Positions 1-8,416 of a stretch of DNA of 42,253 bases are shown one piece after another (position 1 is the first letter of the stretch; every line of letters starts with the position of its first letter). This DNA comes from an uncultured Dorea sp. (GTDB taxonomy: Bacteria; Bacillota; Clostridia; Lachnospirales; Lachnospiraceae): assembly GCA_947645355.1 (NCBI GenBank), contig CANSCI010000012.1:1-42253 (forward strand), written 5' to 3'. A program made the position numbers and the translations under genes. The notes under the pieces are model-generated. The model saw only the letters and a list, made by a program, of their open reading frames with translations. It did not search any database and was not told the DNA's origin.

Positions 1-93
1 ATTATGGGGTAAAAAACAGGTTCTGTCACTCCGGTAGTTTATTTTGCGCTTACAAAATAATAACAAAAAATCAGGATTATAGCCTTTCTTTCG

Positions 94-128
94 CAATAGG
101 GATTCTATTGTGATAAATACACTATAAT
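94..128 (+). promoter_or_regulatory. Putative promoter and operator of the Pel/exopolysaccharide operon
   Basis: A consensus -10 hexamer TATAAT lies at 123-128, 33 bases before the pelD start. The region where the -35 should be (about 100-105) has no good TTGACA match. It is instead covered by a perfect inverted repeat, CAATAG (94-99) and CTATTG (105-110) around a 5-base centre. A perfect -10 with a poor -35 under a dyad suggests that a DNA-binding regulator controls entry into the operon. This is inference; the hexamer and the repeat are directly visible. Bases 1-93 show no recognisable gene or strong terminator. Confidence 0.55.
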
Positions 129-160
129 CTTATGAAAAAAGAAGAGGATGGCGGAGAACA

Positions 161-2341
161 ATGAACGTATTATTAATCGGTGATGACAACAGACTGGTGG
201 ATGCCATGATCAATAAGTTCAACAAGAGCAACCACCGAATCTATTGGCTTACAGGCCAGAAAGGGAAAAAATTTTCTCGGAAGCATGTATTTGAGACGTA
301 TCATTTTTCCTATACAGATAGTAGTGTCAAAGATATCATAGAAAGTGTACGGCCCGATATAGTGCTGTTTACAGGGGCTTACGATACAGGCTTTGACTGG
401 AAGCATAACGGCCAGGAAGAAGCATTGCGTTATACCACAGCGGTGGTCAATATTCTGACAGCATATTCTATGCTGGGGGAAGGGAAATTTATCTATCTGT
501 CTTCTCAGGAAGTGTTTGATGGTTCTTATGCAAATGATATTTCAGAGGCGGCGGCGGTAGCGGCGAAGGGATTTAAAGCCCCGGCGGTGTCGCAGGGCGA
601 AGGGATCTGCAGTAATTACAGGGAGATTCAAGGGGTCAATACAGTTGTTCTGCGCCTGGATCATATTTATGGTATCCCGGAAAAAGGACAGACAGAGGGA
701 GATCCATGCTTTGAAATGTGTCTGGAGGCATTAAGGACAGGTAAAATATCAGCAAGCAGCAGGAAGAGATTTTCCATGCTTTATCTGAACGATGCCGTAG
801 AGTTGATTTATAAGGTGGCTGAAAAAGAGGAAGCAGAATATCCATGCTATCATATTTCTTCTATGGAGGAGATCGACGGGCTTTCGCTTGCCGAAATCGT
901 GAGAGATAAGATGGGAGGAGAGATCGCGATTATTGACCGCTCGGTAGGGGAGAACCAGCGGGTGATATTGGATGGGCGAAGATATCAGGAGGAGTTCGGC
1001 CAGGATATTTTTACCCACTATGAAAAAGGAGTAGACCGGGTTGTTCAGTATATGAAGCAGTACAGCGATACGTTCCTTAAGACCGGAGATGCCGGAGGCA
1101 AATGGGGCGGTAAAACCTGGTATACTATTAAAAGAGTTTTCAAGAGCCTGGTTCCGTTTATTGAGAGCTTCATTTGCTTTATCTTGTTTTATTTGCTGAA
1201 TCAGCAGACGGTCGGAAGTCAGTATTTTGATAAACTGGATTTCTATTTGCTGTATGTTTTACTGTTTGCGATCATACATGGGCAGCAGCAGGCAATCTTT
1301 TCCGCTTTGCTTTCCGTCGTGGGTTATTGCATGCAGCAGGCGCATGTCCACAGTGTGTACGAGGTACTGCTTGATTATAATACATATGTATGGATGGCAC
1401 AGCTGTTTATCGTGGGAATGGCGGTAGGCTATATGAGGGATTATCTCCGTCATATACGGGAGGATAATGCAGAAGAAGTCCGCCGTCTTTATGAAAAGAT
1501 AGAAGGCATTGCTGAAATTAATGACAGCAATGTCCGTATGAAACAGAATTTCGAGGCACAGCTTGTGAATCAGAAGGACAGCCTTGGGAAAATATATGAG
1601 ATCACATCGCAGCTGGATCAGTATGGGCCGGAAGAAGTATTGTTCTATGCCGCCCAGATGCTTGGACGGCTGATGGACAGCCGGGATGTGGCAGTATACC
1701 TTGTGGTAAATGACGACTATGCAAGGCTGTACTCGGCAACCTCAGCAGATGCGCGGAGGCTGGGAAGTTCGATTCAATATACAGCTATGGATGAGATGTA
1801 TGACGAATTGAGAGAAGGAAGGGTCTATATCAACAAGACTATGGCAGAGCATCTGCCGCTGATGGCCAGCGCAGTGTTTGCCGAGGATGAGATGCAGTTG
1901 ATTTTAATGCTCTGGGGAATCCCGTGGCAGCGTATGACTTTGGCGGAAACGAATCGTCTGACCATTATAGGTACACTGATTCAGAATGCCCTGGTACGTG
2001 CAAGTCGTTACCTGGAAAGTCTCAGACAGCAGCGTTACGTGGAGGGGACAAATGTATTGAACGAAGAAGCATTTACAAAATTGGTATTTGCATTTTTAGA
2101 GGCAAGAAAGAAAGGGCTTACGGAATGTGCGCTGCTTGAGATCCAGGCCGGACGCCAGGGTTATGAGCATGCGGCAGATGTACTGAGTGCTAATATGAGA
2201 TCGACAGATTATCTGGGCGTGTTGGAAAACGGAAAGCTGTATGCACTACTTTCTAATACAAATGAAGAGAATGTAGGAGGTGTTATAGAGCGTTTCCGCA
2301 CTTCTGGATATGACAGTCTTGTAAAGGAGGCAGAGGTATGA
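161..2341 (+). CDS. pelD: SDR-PelD fusion, membrane cyclic-di-GMP receptor of Pel polysaccharide synthesis
   Basis: PelD is the inner-membrane receptor that binds cyclic-di-GMP and activates Pel polymer synthesis with PelE, PelF and PelG. Domains in order: a Rossmann/SDR-like domain (about 1-300), four membrane segments (about 331-425), a coiled coil (about 440-482), a GAF-like domain (about 485-615) and a degenerate GGDEF-like domain (about 630-726). The last holds R680-S-T-D683, matching the RxxD inhibitory-site motif by which PelD binds cyclic-di-GMP; no GGDEF catalytic signature is visible. The SDR part looks inactive: the GxxGxxG motif is reduced to G7 with N10 and V13, and no clear YxxxK is seen near residues 135-150. 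An extended SDR domain on PelD is unlike the Pseudomonas protein. The start has a purine-rich upstream region (GGCGGAG). The stop overlaps the pelE start (ATGA). Confidence 0.85.
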   Translation: MNVLLIGDDNRLVDAMINKFNKSNHRIYWLTGQKGKKFSRKHVFETYHFSYTDSSVKDIIESVRPDIVLFTGAYDTGFDWKHNGQEEALRYTTAVVNILTAYSMLGEGKFIYLSSQEVFDGSYANDISEAAAVAAKGFKAPAVSQGEGICSNYREIQGVNTVVLRLDHIYGIPEKGQTEGDPCFEMCLEALRTGKISASSRKRFSMLYLNDAVELIYKVAEKEEAEYPCYHISSMEEIDGLSLAEIVRDKMGGEIAIIDRSVGENQRVILDGRRYQEEFGQDIFTHYEKGVDRVVQYMKQYSDTFLKTGDAGGKWGGKTWYTIKRVFKSLVPFIESFICFILFYLLNQQTVGSQYFDKLDFYLLYVLLFAIIHGQQQAIFSALLSVVGYCMQQAHVHSVYEVLLDYNTYVWMAQLFIVGMAVGYMRDYLRHIREDNAEEVRRLYEKIEGIAEINDSNVRMKQNFEAQLVNQKDSLGKIYEITSQLDQYGPEEVLFYAAQMLGRLMDSRDVAVYLVVNDDYARLYSATSADARRLGSSIQYTAMDEMYDELREGRVYINKTMAEHLPLMASAVFAEDEMQLILMLWGIPWQRMTLAETNRLTIIGTLIQNALVRASRYLESLRQQRYVEGTNVLNEEAFTKLVFAFLEARKKGLTECALLEIQAGRQGYEHAADVLSANMRSTDYLGVLENGKLYALLSNTNEENVGGVIERFRTSGYDSLVKEAEV

Positions 2342-3291
2342 CACTGACAAGAGAAGAGAGCATTTTTCTGTGGGTGCTTGTTGTCAATCTGGTATTGGCA
2401 GTGATTTACCTGGTATATGGAATACTTTTTGCGGCGCCGGCCGCGGAGAAGGACGAGGAAAGGGAAAACGGTGCCTATAGCAGCAGAAGGACGTATCTGT
2501 TTCAATTTATTATATTAGTATTGTACCCGGTCGTCGGCTTTGTGTTTTTCTTTTTGGCGAAGCTGTTTTATAAAACAGTTTTTCGGTTCCGGGTAAATCT
2601 GGACGATGTTATTTTCAGCAAGGACCGTGTTGATACGCAGGTAAAGGCTGATGAAGAACAAGGGCGGAATATTATTCCGGTCGAGGAGGCGCTTATCTTA
2701 AATGATAAGAAAAGTCTTCGCACGGCGATGCTGAGTATTATCAAGGGCGAGGCTCAGGGCGCGTTGTCTTCGATTGCACTGGCGCTTGATTCGGGGGATT
2801 CTGAGACGGCTCATTATGCAGCATCGCTGCTGAGTGATAAGCTGAATGAATTTCGCATCAATGTGCGGAAGATGTATGCAGAGATCCTGGACGGGTCGGG
2901 GGAGCCAGGAAGTGAAGAGGCGCTGCTTGACTATATGAACAGCTTTTTGAAGCAGGAAGTCTTTACGCAGGTAGAGCAGAATGGGTATGTCAGGATGATG
3001 GCAGAGACCGCGGATATGATTTATGAGAATGATCCGTCCCGGCTTACGGCAGAACAGTATGAGGGCGTCTGCCTGCGGCTGATGGAAATCGAGGAATTTG
3101 AGGCTTCAGAAGGTTGGTGCCTGCGCCTTGCCCAACAGTATCCGGGGACTTTGTGCGCCTATACCTGCAGATTGAAATTATATTTTATGCTGAAAAACCG
3201 TGAGGCGTTTTTCCAGACGCTTCACACATTAAAAAAAGCAGATGTAGTTATTGACAGCGAAACTCTGGAGATGATCCGTATTTTCAGTTGA
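2338..3291 (+). CDS. pelE: PelE-like membrane protein of the Pel synthase complex
   Basis: A 317-residue protein with two N-terminal membrane segments (about 9-31 and 52-78) and a helical cytoplasmic part. From about residue 115 a block reads like PelE: an ILNDKKSLRTAML stretch followed by paired helices with AHYAASLLS, consistent with a tetratricopeptide-like fold. PelE is an inner-membrane scaffold that, with PelD and PelG, recruits the glycosyltransferase PelF. The start codon overlaps the pelD stop by four bases and sits behind a strong AAAGGAGG site at 2323-2330, so the two genes are translationally coupled. Assignment rests on the membrane layout, the helical block and its place between pelD and pelF; sequence identity to Proteobacterial PelE is expected to be low. 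Confidence 0.78.
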   Translation: MTLTREESIFLWVLVVNLVLAVIYLVYGILFAAPAAEKDEERENGAYSSRRTYLFQFIILVLYPVVGFVFFFLAKLFYKTVFRFRVNLDDVIFSKDRVDTQVKADEEQGRNIIPVEEALILNDKKSLRTAMLSIIKGEAQGALSSIALALDSGDSETAHYAASLLSDKLNEFRINVRKMYAEILDGSGEPGSEEALLDYMNSFLKQEVFTQVEQNGYVRMMAETADMIYENDPSRLTAEQYEGVCLRLMEIEEFEASEGWCLRLAQQYPGTLCAYTCRLKLYFMLKNREAFFQTLHTLKKADVVIDSETLEMIRIFS

Positions 3292-3304
3292 GGAGAGAAA
3301 GAAA

Positions 3305-5104
3305 ATGATATCACGCAGGAATTATTTTACAATTACGGCGGTAATGGTTGTTGTGTTTTTCATGTTCCAGTTTACGAATGTCGTGCTGGAAGGCTGGAAT
3401 GGTTATGAGGAGAATACTTATGCCCAGAACAGAGAAGGTCTGATCAGCCAGGGAAGCGCTTATGACGAGAGTCAGGTGAAAGCAGAGGGCAGCGCCGGAA
3501 CTCACCGTGACAGGATCGTATATATTGGAAACCCGGACGGAGTCCTGGGAAAAGTTGTGCATAACTGGGTCAATTATACAAAACAGGAGTGGGAGGCCTT
3601 CCGCACGGTAGAGGAATATATAGATGACGGCGCTCTGCCGAAGATGTTTGTGCTGGATGCAGAGCATCTGAACTGGGAGGAAGAAGCCTCATGCGAACAG
3701 TTAAAAGAATATCTTAAGCAGGGAACAAATATTGTGTTCTGTAATCTTCCGGATGTATCTGTGATAAAGGAGAATCAAACGCTCAGACATCTTTTGGGAA
3801 TTAAAGATGTACGGCAGGAGGAGACTGTCGTGGAGGGGATTCATTTATATGAAGGGTTCCTTCTGGGAGGAGAGATCGTTTACCGGACTGAGGATGAAGA
3901 GGAAAATAAGAAAAAGCAGGATATGGAGCTGAGTTTCCCGTGGTATTCCCTTTCTTCCAATGCCGAAGCATATATGTGCGGAGTTCCGGAGGAGGAGATG
4001 GATGCCAAAGATTATCCGCCGGTCATCTGGAAGAAGGAGTTTGGCGGCACACAGGTTTTTGTTGTGAACGGTGATTATATGAACGATGCGGCAGGACTGG
4101 GCCTGTTGTCAGCAATGTCGGCAGAAATGAAGGATTATGATTTGTATCCGGTGGTCAATGCACAGAATATGGTACTTATGAATTGCCCGGCGATGGCGTC
4201 AGAGAACGAAAAAGAGATAGAAGAGCGTTACGGGCAGTCGATGACGGAGTTGTTCCGGAACGTAATATGGCCGTCGGTGGTGTCTGTTTACCGCAGAAGC
4301 ATGTTGGGGCTTTCGTGTATGGTTGCGCCGCAATATGATTATGAGGATGATAATTTTCCCAGTCAATCAGAGTTTGAATTTTATATGAAGCGTTTAAAGG
4401 AGCAGAGTGCCGAGGCAGGATTATCAGGGGAAAGTGTGTCGGATACACCCATCCGTCAGAAGTTAGATGAGGATGAGCGGTTTGTGAAAAAAATACTCCC
4501 TGATTATAAATTCTCTTCCTTCTATGCGGGAAAACTGACGGAGTTGGAGCTGGATTCTGTATTGCAGGAAGATATGCTGGAAACAGTAAGAACCGTTGTG
4601 AAAGATTATGAAGGTGACAGTGAGGTTATAGGATACCAGTCAGAGTATATTACGGACCAGAGCATTCTCTCTGACGGCGTTGAATATACATACCGTGAAG
4701 ATTTTCGGATGCGGAGTGTGCAGACAGCCTTAGGGTATGCCAATGTGGGGATGGATATAGGCAGCGCTGTTTATCCGGACGATGACCAAGGTGACGCAGA
4801 TCAGATGATCTCTGATTTTAGCTGGAATGTAAGAACCTACTGGGAGAATTTTAATGGGTTCTCCGGGACAACATTGTCTGAGTCTGATCAGAGGATCCGG
4901 AACTTCCTGGCACTTGATTATGAGGAACACCGGGAGGGCAATGTCATCCGGCTGGATTATACCGGCGCACAAACTCCGGCCTGGTTTATCCTGAGGACAA
5001 ACGAGGAAAGGATCCGCCGGGTCGAGGGCGGTGAATGGAAGCTGTTGGAGGAAGGCGTCTATCTGATTGAGACAGATAGTACACATGTGACGATTGAGCT
5101 TTAA
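3305..5104 (+). CDS. DUF2194-type Pel-cluster surface protein in the PelA position
   Basis: A 599-residue protein with one N-terminal membrane anchor (about 7-28); the rest should lie outside the membrane. It occupies the slot held by the Pel deacetylase PelA in the Gram-positive pelDEADAFG arrangement. By pattern it resembles the DUF2194 proteins that accompany PelF and PelG in Clostridia. The C-terminal half holds a VAPQYDYEDDNFPSQ stretch (about residue 339) that could mark the start of a polysaccharide-deacetylase-like barrel. No HxxxH zinc motif of CE4 enzymes is visible after it, so a classical NodB-type deacetylase activity is not supported. It lies 13 bases after pelE behind a GGAGAGAAAG site and 23 bases before pelF. 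Function is inferred from context: maturation or export of the polymer at the cell surface. Confidence 0.65.
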   Translation: MISRRNYFTITAVMVVVFFMFQFTNVVLEGWNGYEENTYAQNREGLISQGSAYDESQVKAEGSAGTHRDRIVYIGNPDGVLGKVVHNWVNYTKQEWEAFRTVEEYIDDGALPKMFVLDAEHLNWEEEASCEQLKEYLKQGTNIVFCNLPDVSVIKENQTLRHLLGIKDVRQEETVVEGIHLYEGFLLGGEIVYRTEDEEENKKKQDMELSFPWYSLSSNAEAYMCGVPEEEMDAKDYPPVIWKKEFGGTQVFVVNGDYMNDAAGLGLLSAMSAEMKDYDLYPVVNAQNMVLMNCPAMASENEKEIEERYGQSMTELFRNVIWPSVVSVYRRSMLGLSCMVAPQYDYEDDNFPSQSEFEFYMKRLKEQSAEAGLSGESVSDTPIRQKLDEDERFVKKILPDYKFSSFYAGKLTELELDSVLQEDMLETVRTVVKDYEGDSEVIGYQSEYITDQSILSDGVEYTYREDFRMRSVQTALGYANVGMDIGSAVYPDDDQGDADQMISDFSWNVRTYWENFNGFSGTTLSESDQRIRNFLALDYEEHREGNVIRLDYTGAQTPAWFILRTNEERIRRVEGGEWKLLEEGVYLIETDSTHVTIEL

Positions 5105-5127
5105 ATAAATGAGGGAGAAGGAATAAG

Positions 5128-6591
5128 ATGAGAATTTGTATAGTAGCGGAAGGGTGCTACCCATATGTAGTGGGTGGTGTGTCTGAATGGATACATGGCC
5201 TGATACACTCTTATCCGGAACAGGAATTTATTATACTTGCGATTGTGGCGGACCGTTCATTGCGGGGCAAATATGTATACGAACTGCCGGAAAACGTGTC
5301 GGAGGTGCATGAAGTATATCTGAATGACTCTGACTGGGGCAGCAGGAAGGGCAGAAAAAGAATCCGCATGAATAAGAAACAGTACCAGGCTCTGGTGAGC
5401 CTGATGCTTGGGCAGAAGGTAGAGTGGGAACTGCTTCTTGATTATTTCCGGACAACGAAAGCTTCTCTGAATGATGTACTGATGGGCGAAGATTTTCTGA
5501 ACGCGGTTACGGAGTATTATCGTCTGCAGTACAGCCAGATCGTATTTGTTGATTTTCTGTGGATGATACGATCCATTTATCTGCCGCTGTTCACTGCCTT
5601 AAAAATGGAACTTCCGAAGGCAGATGTGTATCATTGCACGGCAACCGGATATGCAGGTGTGTTAGGAAGTATGGCGAAATATGTCCACGGCGGGCGTCTG
5701 CTGATATCGGAGCATGGCGTATATACGCGTGAACGTGAAGAAGAACTGATTAAGGCAAAATGGGTGAAAGGTATCTATAAAAATATATGGATCGATCAGT
5801 TTAAGAAAATGTCTACTCTTGCTTATGACAGGGCAGACATGGTTGTCGGTCTGTATAACCATGCAAAGGAACTTCAGATAGAATTGGGCTGTCCGGCCGA
5901 GAAGCACAGGATCGTACCGAACGGGATCCGGGTGGAGGAGTTTCAGAATCTGCCGGGGAAAAGGGAGGAAGATGAGGACAAGATCAATATTGGTTCTGTA
6001 CTTCGCGTGGCCCCGATCAAGGATATTATGACTTTAGTGCAGGCGTTTGGTTTTGCAAAAGAGAGGGATCCAAGGCTGAAGCTCTGGATCATGGGAACCT
6101 GGGAGGAAGAAGAATACGCAAGGAATTGTTTTGAATTAGTGCGCACTATGGGAATCCAGGATGTAGAATTTACCGGCCGGGTGGATGTCAGGGAATATTA
6201 CGGCAGGATGGATATGACCATTCTGACCAGTATCAGTGAAGGACAGCCGCTTACCATTCTGGAAAGCTTTGCAGCACATAAGCCTGTAATTGCTACAGAT
6301 GTGGGAAATTGCCGCGGGTTGATTCTCGGGGAGAACGACGACTATGGCGCGGCAGGTATTGTTGCACGTATTATGCATGTGGGAGAAATCGCCGAAGCAA
6401 TGCTCATGCTGGCGCAGGATGAATCATTGCGCAGTCAGATGGGCGAGAATGGTTATCGAAGAGTTGTGGAGAGATACCAGTTTGCACATATGCAGGAGGC
6501 TTACCGTGAAATCTATCAAAAATTTGCAGAGGAGCTGCAGATCGTATCAGATGGAGAGGAAAGTGAGGGAAATGAATTATGGCAGGCGTAG
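5128..6591 (+). CDS. pelF: PelF, GT4 glycosyltransferase of Pel polysaccharide
   Basis: PelF is the cytosolic GT-B-fold, family GT4 glycosyltransferase that polymerises the Pel chain, in Pseudomonas from UDP-N-acetylhexosamines. The N terminus shows the PelF-type EGCYPYVVGGVSEWIHGL motif, and the middle has a SEHGVYTRER loop (about residue 193). The C-terminal Rossmann half has RVAPIKD (about 292) and the GT4 EX7E nucleotide-sugar motif in SEGQPLTILE (E371 and E379). Its 487 residues fit the family (about 500). It overlaps pelG by 13 bases. A GGGAGAAGG site precedes the start. The neighbours pelD, pelE and pelG make this the most securely identified gene of the cluster. Confidence 0.9.
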   Translation: MRICIVAEGCYPYVVGGVSEWIHGLIHSYPEQEFIILAIVADRSLRGKYVYELPENVSEVHEVYLNDSDWGSRKGRKRIRMNKKQYQALVSLMLGQKVEWELLLDYFRTTKASLNDVLMGEDFLNAVTEYYRLQYSQIVFVDFLWMIRSIYLPLFTALKMELPKADVYHCTATGYAGVLGSMAKYVHGGRLLISEHGVYTREREEELIKAKWVKGIYKNIWIDQFKKMSTLAYDRADMVVGLYNHAKELQIELGCPAEKHRIVPNGIRVEEFQNLPGKREEDEDKINIGSVLRVAPIKDIMTLVQAFGFAKERDPRLKLWIMGTWEEEEYARNCFELVRTMGIQDVEFTGRVDVREYYGRMDMTILTSISEGQPLTILESFAAHKPVIATDVGNCRGLILGENDDYGAAGIVARIMHVGEIAEAMLMLAQDESLRSQMGENGYRRVVERYQFAHMQEAYREIYQKFAEELQIVSDGEESEGNELWQA

Positions 6592-8048
6592 GTGTTAAGT
6601 TAAACCGTTTCTTTGAGAAGAAGTCCATTGCCGCGGATGTTGTCGGAATTACCTATAGCGTTATTATCACAATTGCGCCGATACTCATGGTTGTTGCAGG
6701 TATTCTGTTGATGGGGAGTATGCTGCAGATCGGGCAGGCGTCTTATCTGGACAGGGAACTTTTTTCCTGTACGATGATGTATATTCTGATTTTTGCGCTT
6801 TTAGTGGTCTCTCCATTCAGTGCTGTGTTTTCCAGATATATGCAGGATATTATGTATGAAGAGAAGTTCGAGGATATCCTTCCGTGCTATTATCTGGGAG
6901 CGGCTATGGCAGTAGCGTTAGGTTCTCTTTTAGGAGTTCCGTTCTGTCTGTGGGAGCATTTTGTGGGCGGAGTAGATGTATTTTATGTGTTTATCAGCTT
7001 CTGTGCCTTTATATCTATGGTATTGGTATTTTATTCTGTAACTTACCTTTCCTGCTGCAAGGACTATGAAAAGATCTCGCTTTTCTTTTTCATCGGAATG
7101 ACGGCGGCCTTTGGAACTGCATGGGTGCTGCGTCATTGGTGCCATTGGGAAATTACTGAGAGCATGCTGTTTGCGTTGATGGTGTGTTTCCTGCTTATCG
7201 CGGTGCTGCATTACACAGCGATAAGGAGCTATTTCAGTGAGAACAGCAACAATTATGGGCCGATACTGGGATATTTTAAAAAATGGCGGTTTTTGATAGG
7301 AACAAACTTTTTATATGTTCTGGGTCTTTATGTCCATAATTTTGTATTCTGGATGGGTGACGGACGCAGAGTGGTCGCGGACACCTTCCTATTCAACCAG
7401 TCCTATGACATGGCAACCTGTCTGGCAGCAGTGTTTACCAATGTGTCTGCGACGGTTATCTTTGTTACGCATATGGAAATGCATTTCCGTGAAAAATACA
7501 AGCTTTATTCCGAGGCGGTGACCGGCGGGAAAAAAGTGGATATTGAGAATGCCAAGAGTCAGATGTTCTGGCAGCTTGGGAATGAATTAATGAATCTGGC
7601 CCGTGTACAGTTTATTATATCTGTAGTAGCTTATTTGCTGTGTATCGTGGTGGCTCCCCAGTATGGATTCGGGGGGGATGTTATGCGTATATATCCATGT
7701 CTGGCGGCGGGATATTTTATTGTGTTTATTATGTATGCAGCATTGCTGTTTTTGTATTATTTCAACGATGTACCGGGGACGATTGTTACGGTGCTGAGCT
7801 TTTTTACCGTCACCCTTGTGGGAAGCATCATTGCCGCGCGCCTGCCGGAGATCTGGCAGGGAATGGGACTTGTGGCGGGAGCTCTTGCAGGATGGACGGC
7901 AGCGTATGTGAGACTGCGCTGGGTAGAAAAGAATCTGGATGTGCACATTTTCTGCCGCGGTACGATTGTAAAACAGGAAAGAGGGCAGATGCCTTTTAGT
8001 TTGGTTTATAAAAAAACAGATGAGAATGGAGAAGGGGAAAACGGATAG
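6579..8048 (+). CDS. pelG: PelG, multipass Pel polysaccharide transporter
   Basis: A 489-residue, almost entirely hydrophobic protein with about 12 predicted membrane segments, consistent with PelG, the MATE/PST-like transporter that moves Pel across the cytoplasmic membrane. The N terminus (KKSIAADVVGITYSVIITIAP) carries the polar entry and first helix typical of the family. PelG forms a membrane complex with PelD and PelE that recruits PelF. The start lies inside the pelF reading frame behind GAGGGAAA, giving a 13-base overlap and likely translational coupling. It is the last of the five core pel genes. No outer-membrane partners (PelB, PelC) are present, as expected in a single-membrane cell. 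Confidence 0.88.
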   Translation: MAGVGVKLNRFFEKKSIAADVVGITYSVIITIAPILMVVAGILLMGSMLQIGQASYLDRELFSCTMMYILIFALLVVSPFSAVFSRYMQDIMYEEKFEDILPCYYLGAAMAVALGSLLGVPFCLWEHFVGGVDVFYVFISFCAFISMVLVFYSVTYLSCCKDYEKISLFFFIGMTAAFGTAWVLRHWCHWEITESMLFALMVCFLLIAVLHYTAIRSYFSENSNNYGPILGYFKKWRFLIGTNFLYVLGLYVHNFVFWMGDGRRVVADTFLFNQSYDMATCLAAVFTNVSATVIFVTHMEMHFREKYKLYSEAVTGGKKVDIENAKSQMFWQLGNELMNLARVQFIISVVAYLLCIVVAPQYGFGGDVMRIYPCLAAGYFIVFIMYAALLFLYYFNDVPGTIVTVLSFFTVTLVGSIIAARLPEIWQGMGLVAGALAGWTAAYVRLRWVEKNLDVHIFCRGTIVKQERGQMPFSLVYKKTDENGEGENG

Positions 8049-8050
8049 AT

Positions 8051-8416
8051 ATGGTATGCGTAATGCAGGTATCCGCCGTTATAATAATATTGTCCGCCGT
8101 CTGGTTTCGTGCTTTAGGAAAGATGACAGCAAACCTTACCGCCTTTTGGGGGACAGCGGGCGTACTGATGGCCGTGCTGAGTATAGTCGTTCGGCGCTCC
8201 TTACGGATCGCAGCACTGGATGCCGGAGAAAAGAAGGCCTTATGCTTTTTTATAATTATGATATCTGCCGGGGGATTTATTGCCAGTCTTTGTTTTTCAG
8301 ACCGGGTGATGAAAAAACAGGAACTGGCGATCCGGCGCACCCTGTCATTGCAGGAAAATGATCAAATATCAGCCAGGTTGGATGAAATGAATGAAAAAGA
8401 TTCTATTTGTAATTAA
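8051..8416 (+). CDS. Small DUF2304-like membrane protein
   Basis: A 121-residue protein with three hydrophobic stretches (about 5-18, 28-45, 60-80) and a charged C-terminal helix (DRVMKKQELAIRRTLSLQEN) that resembles the tail of DUF2304 proteins. DUF2304 proteins usually sit beside a DPM1-like GT2 and are thought to help anchor it at the membrane; here that GT2 starts about 1.2 kb downstream, with one GT4 gene between. The start ATG is two bases after the pelG stop, and the end overlaps the next gene by 26 bases. No strong ribosome binding site is seen, so translation may depend on coupling to pelG. Another reading frame in the same place gives a polar, less plausible protein and was rejected. 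Confidence 0.6.
   Translation: MVCVMQVSAVIIILSAVWFRALGKMTANLTAFWGTAGVLMAVLSIVVRRSLRIAALDAGEKKALCFFIIMISAGGFIASLCFSDRVMKKQELAIRRTLSLQENDQISARLDEMNEKDSICN

Noticed and set aside
1-160. Cyclic-di-GMP riboswitch upstream of pelD
   Set aside because: The conserved core of the GEMM-type riboswitch was not found, and the predicted leader after the -10 is only about 25 bases, too short for one.
8020-8361. Alternative 113-residue frame over the DUF2304 gene
   Set aside because: It is charged and without family features, while the chosen frame gives membrane helices and a DUF2304-like tail.
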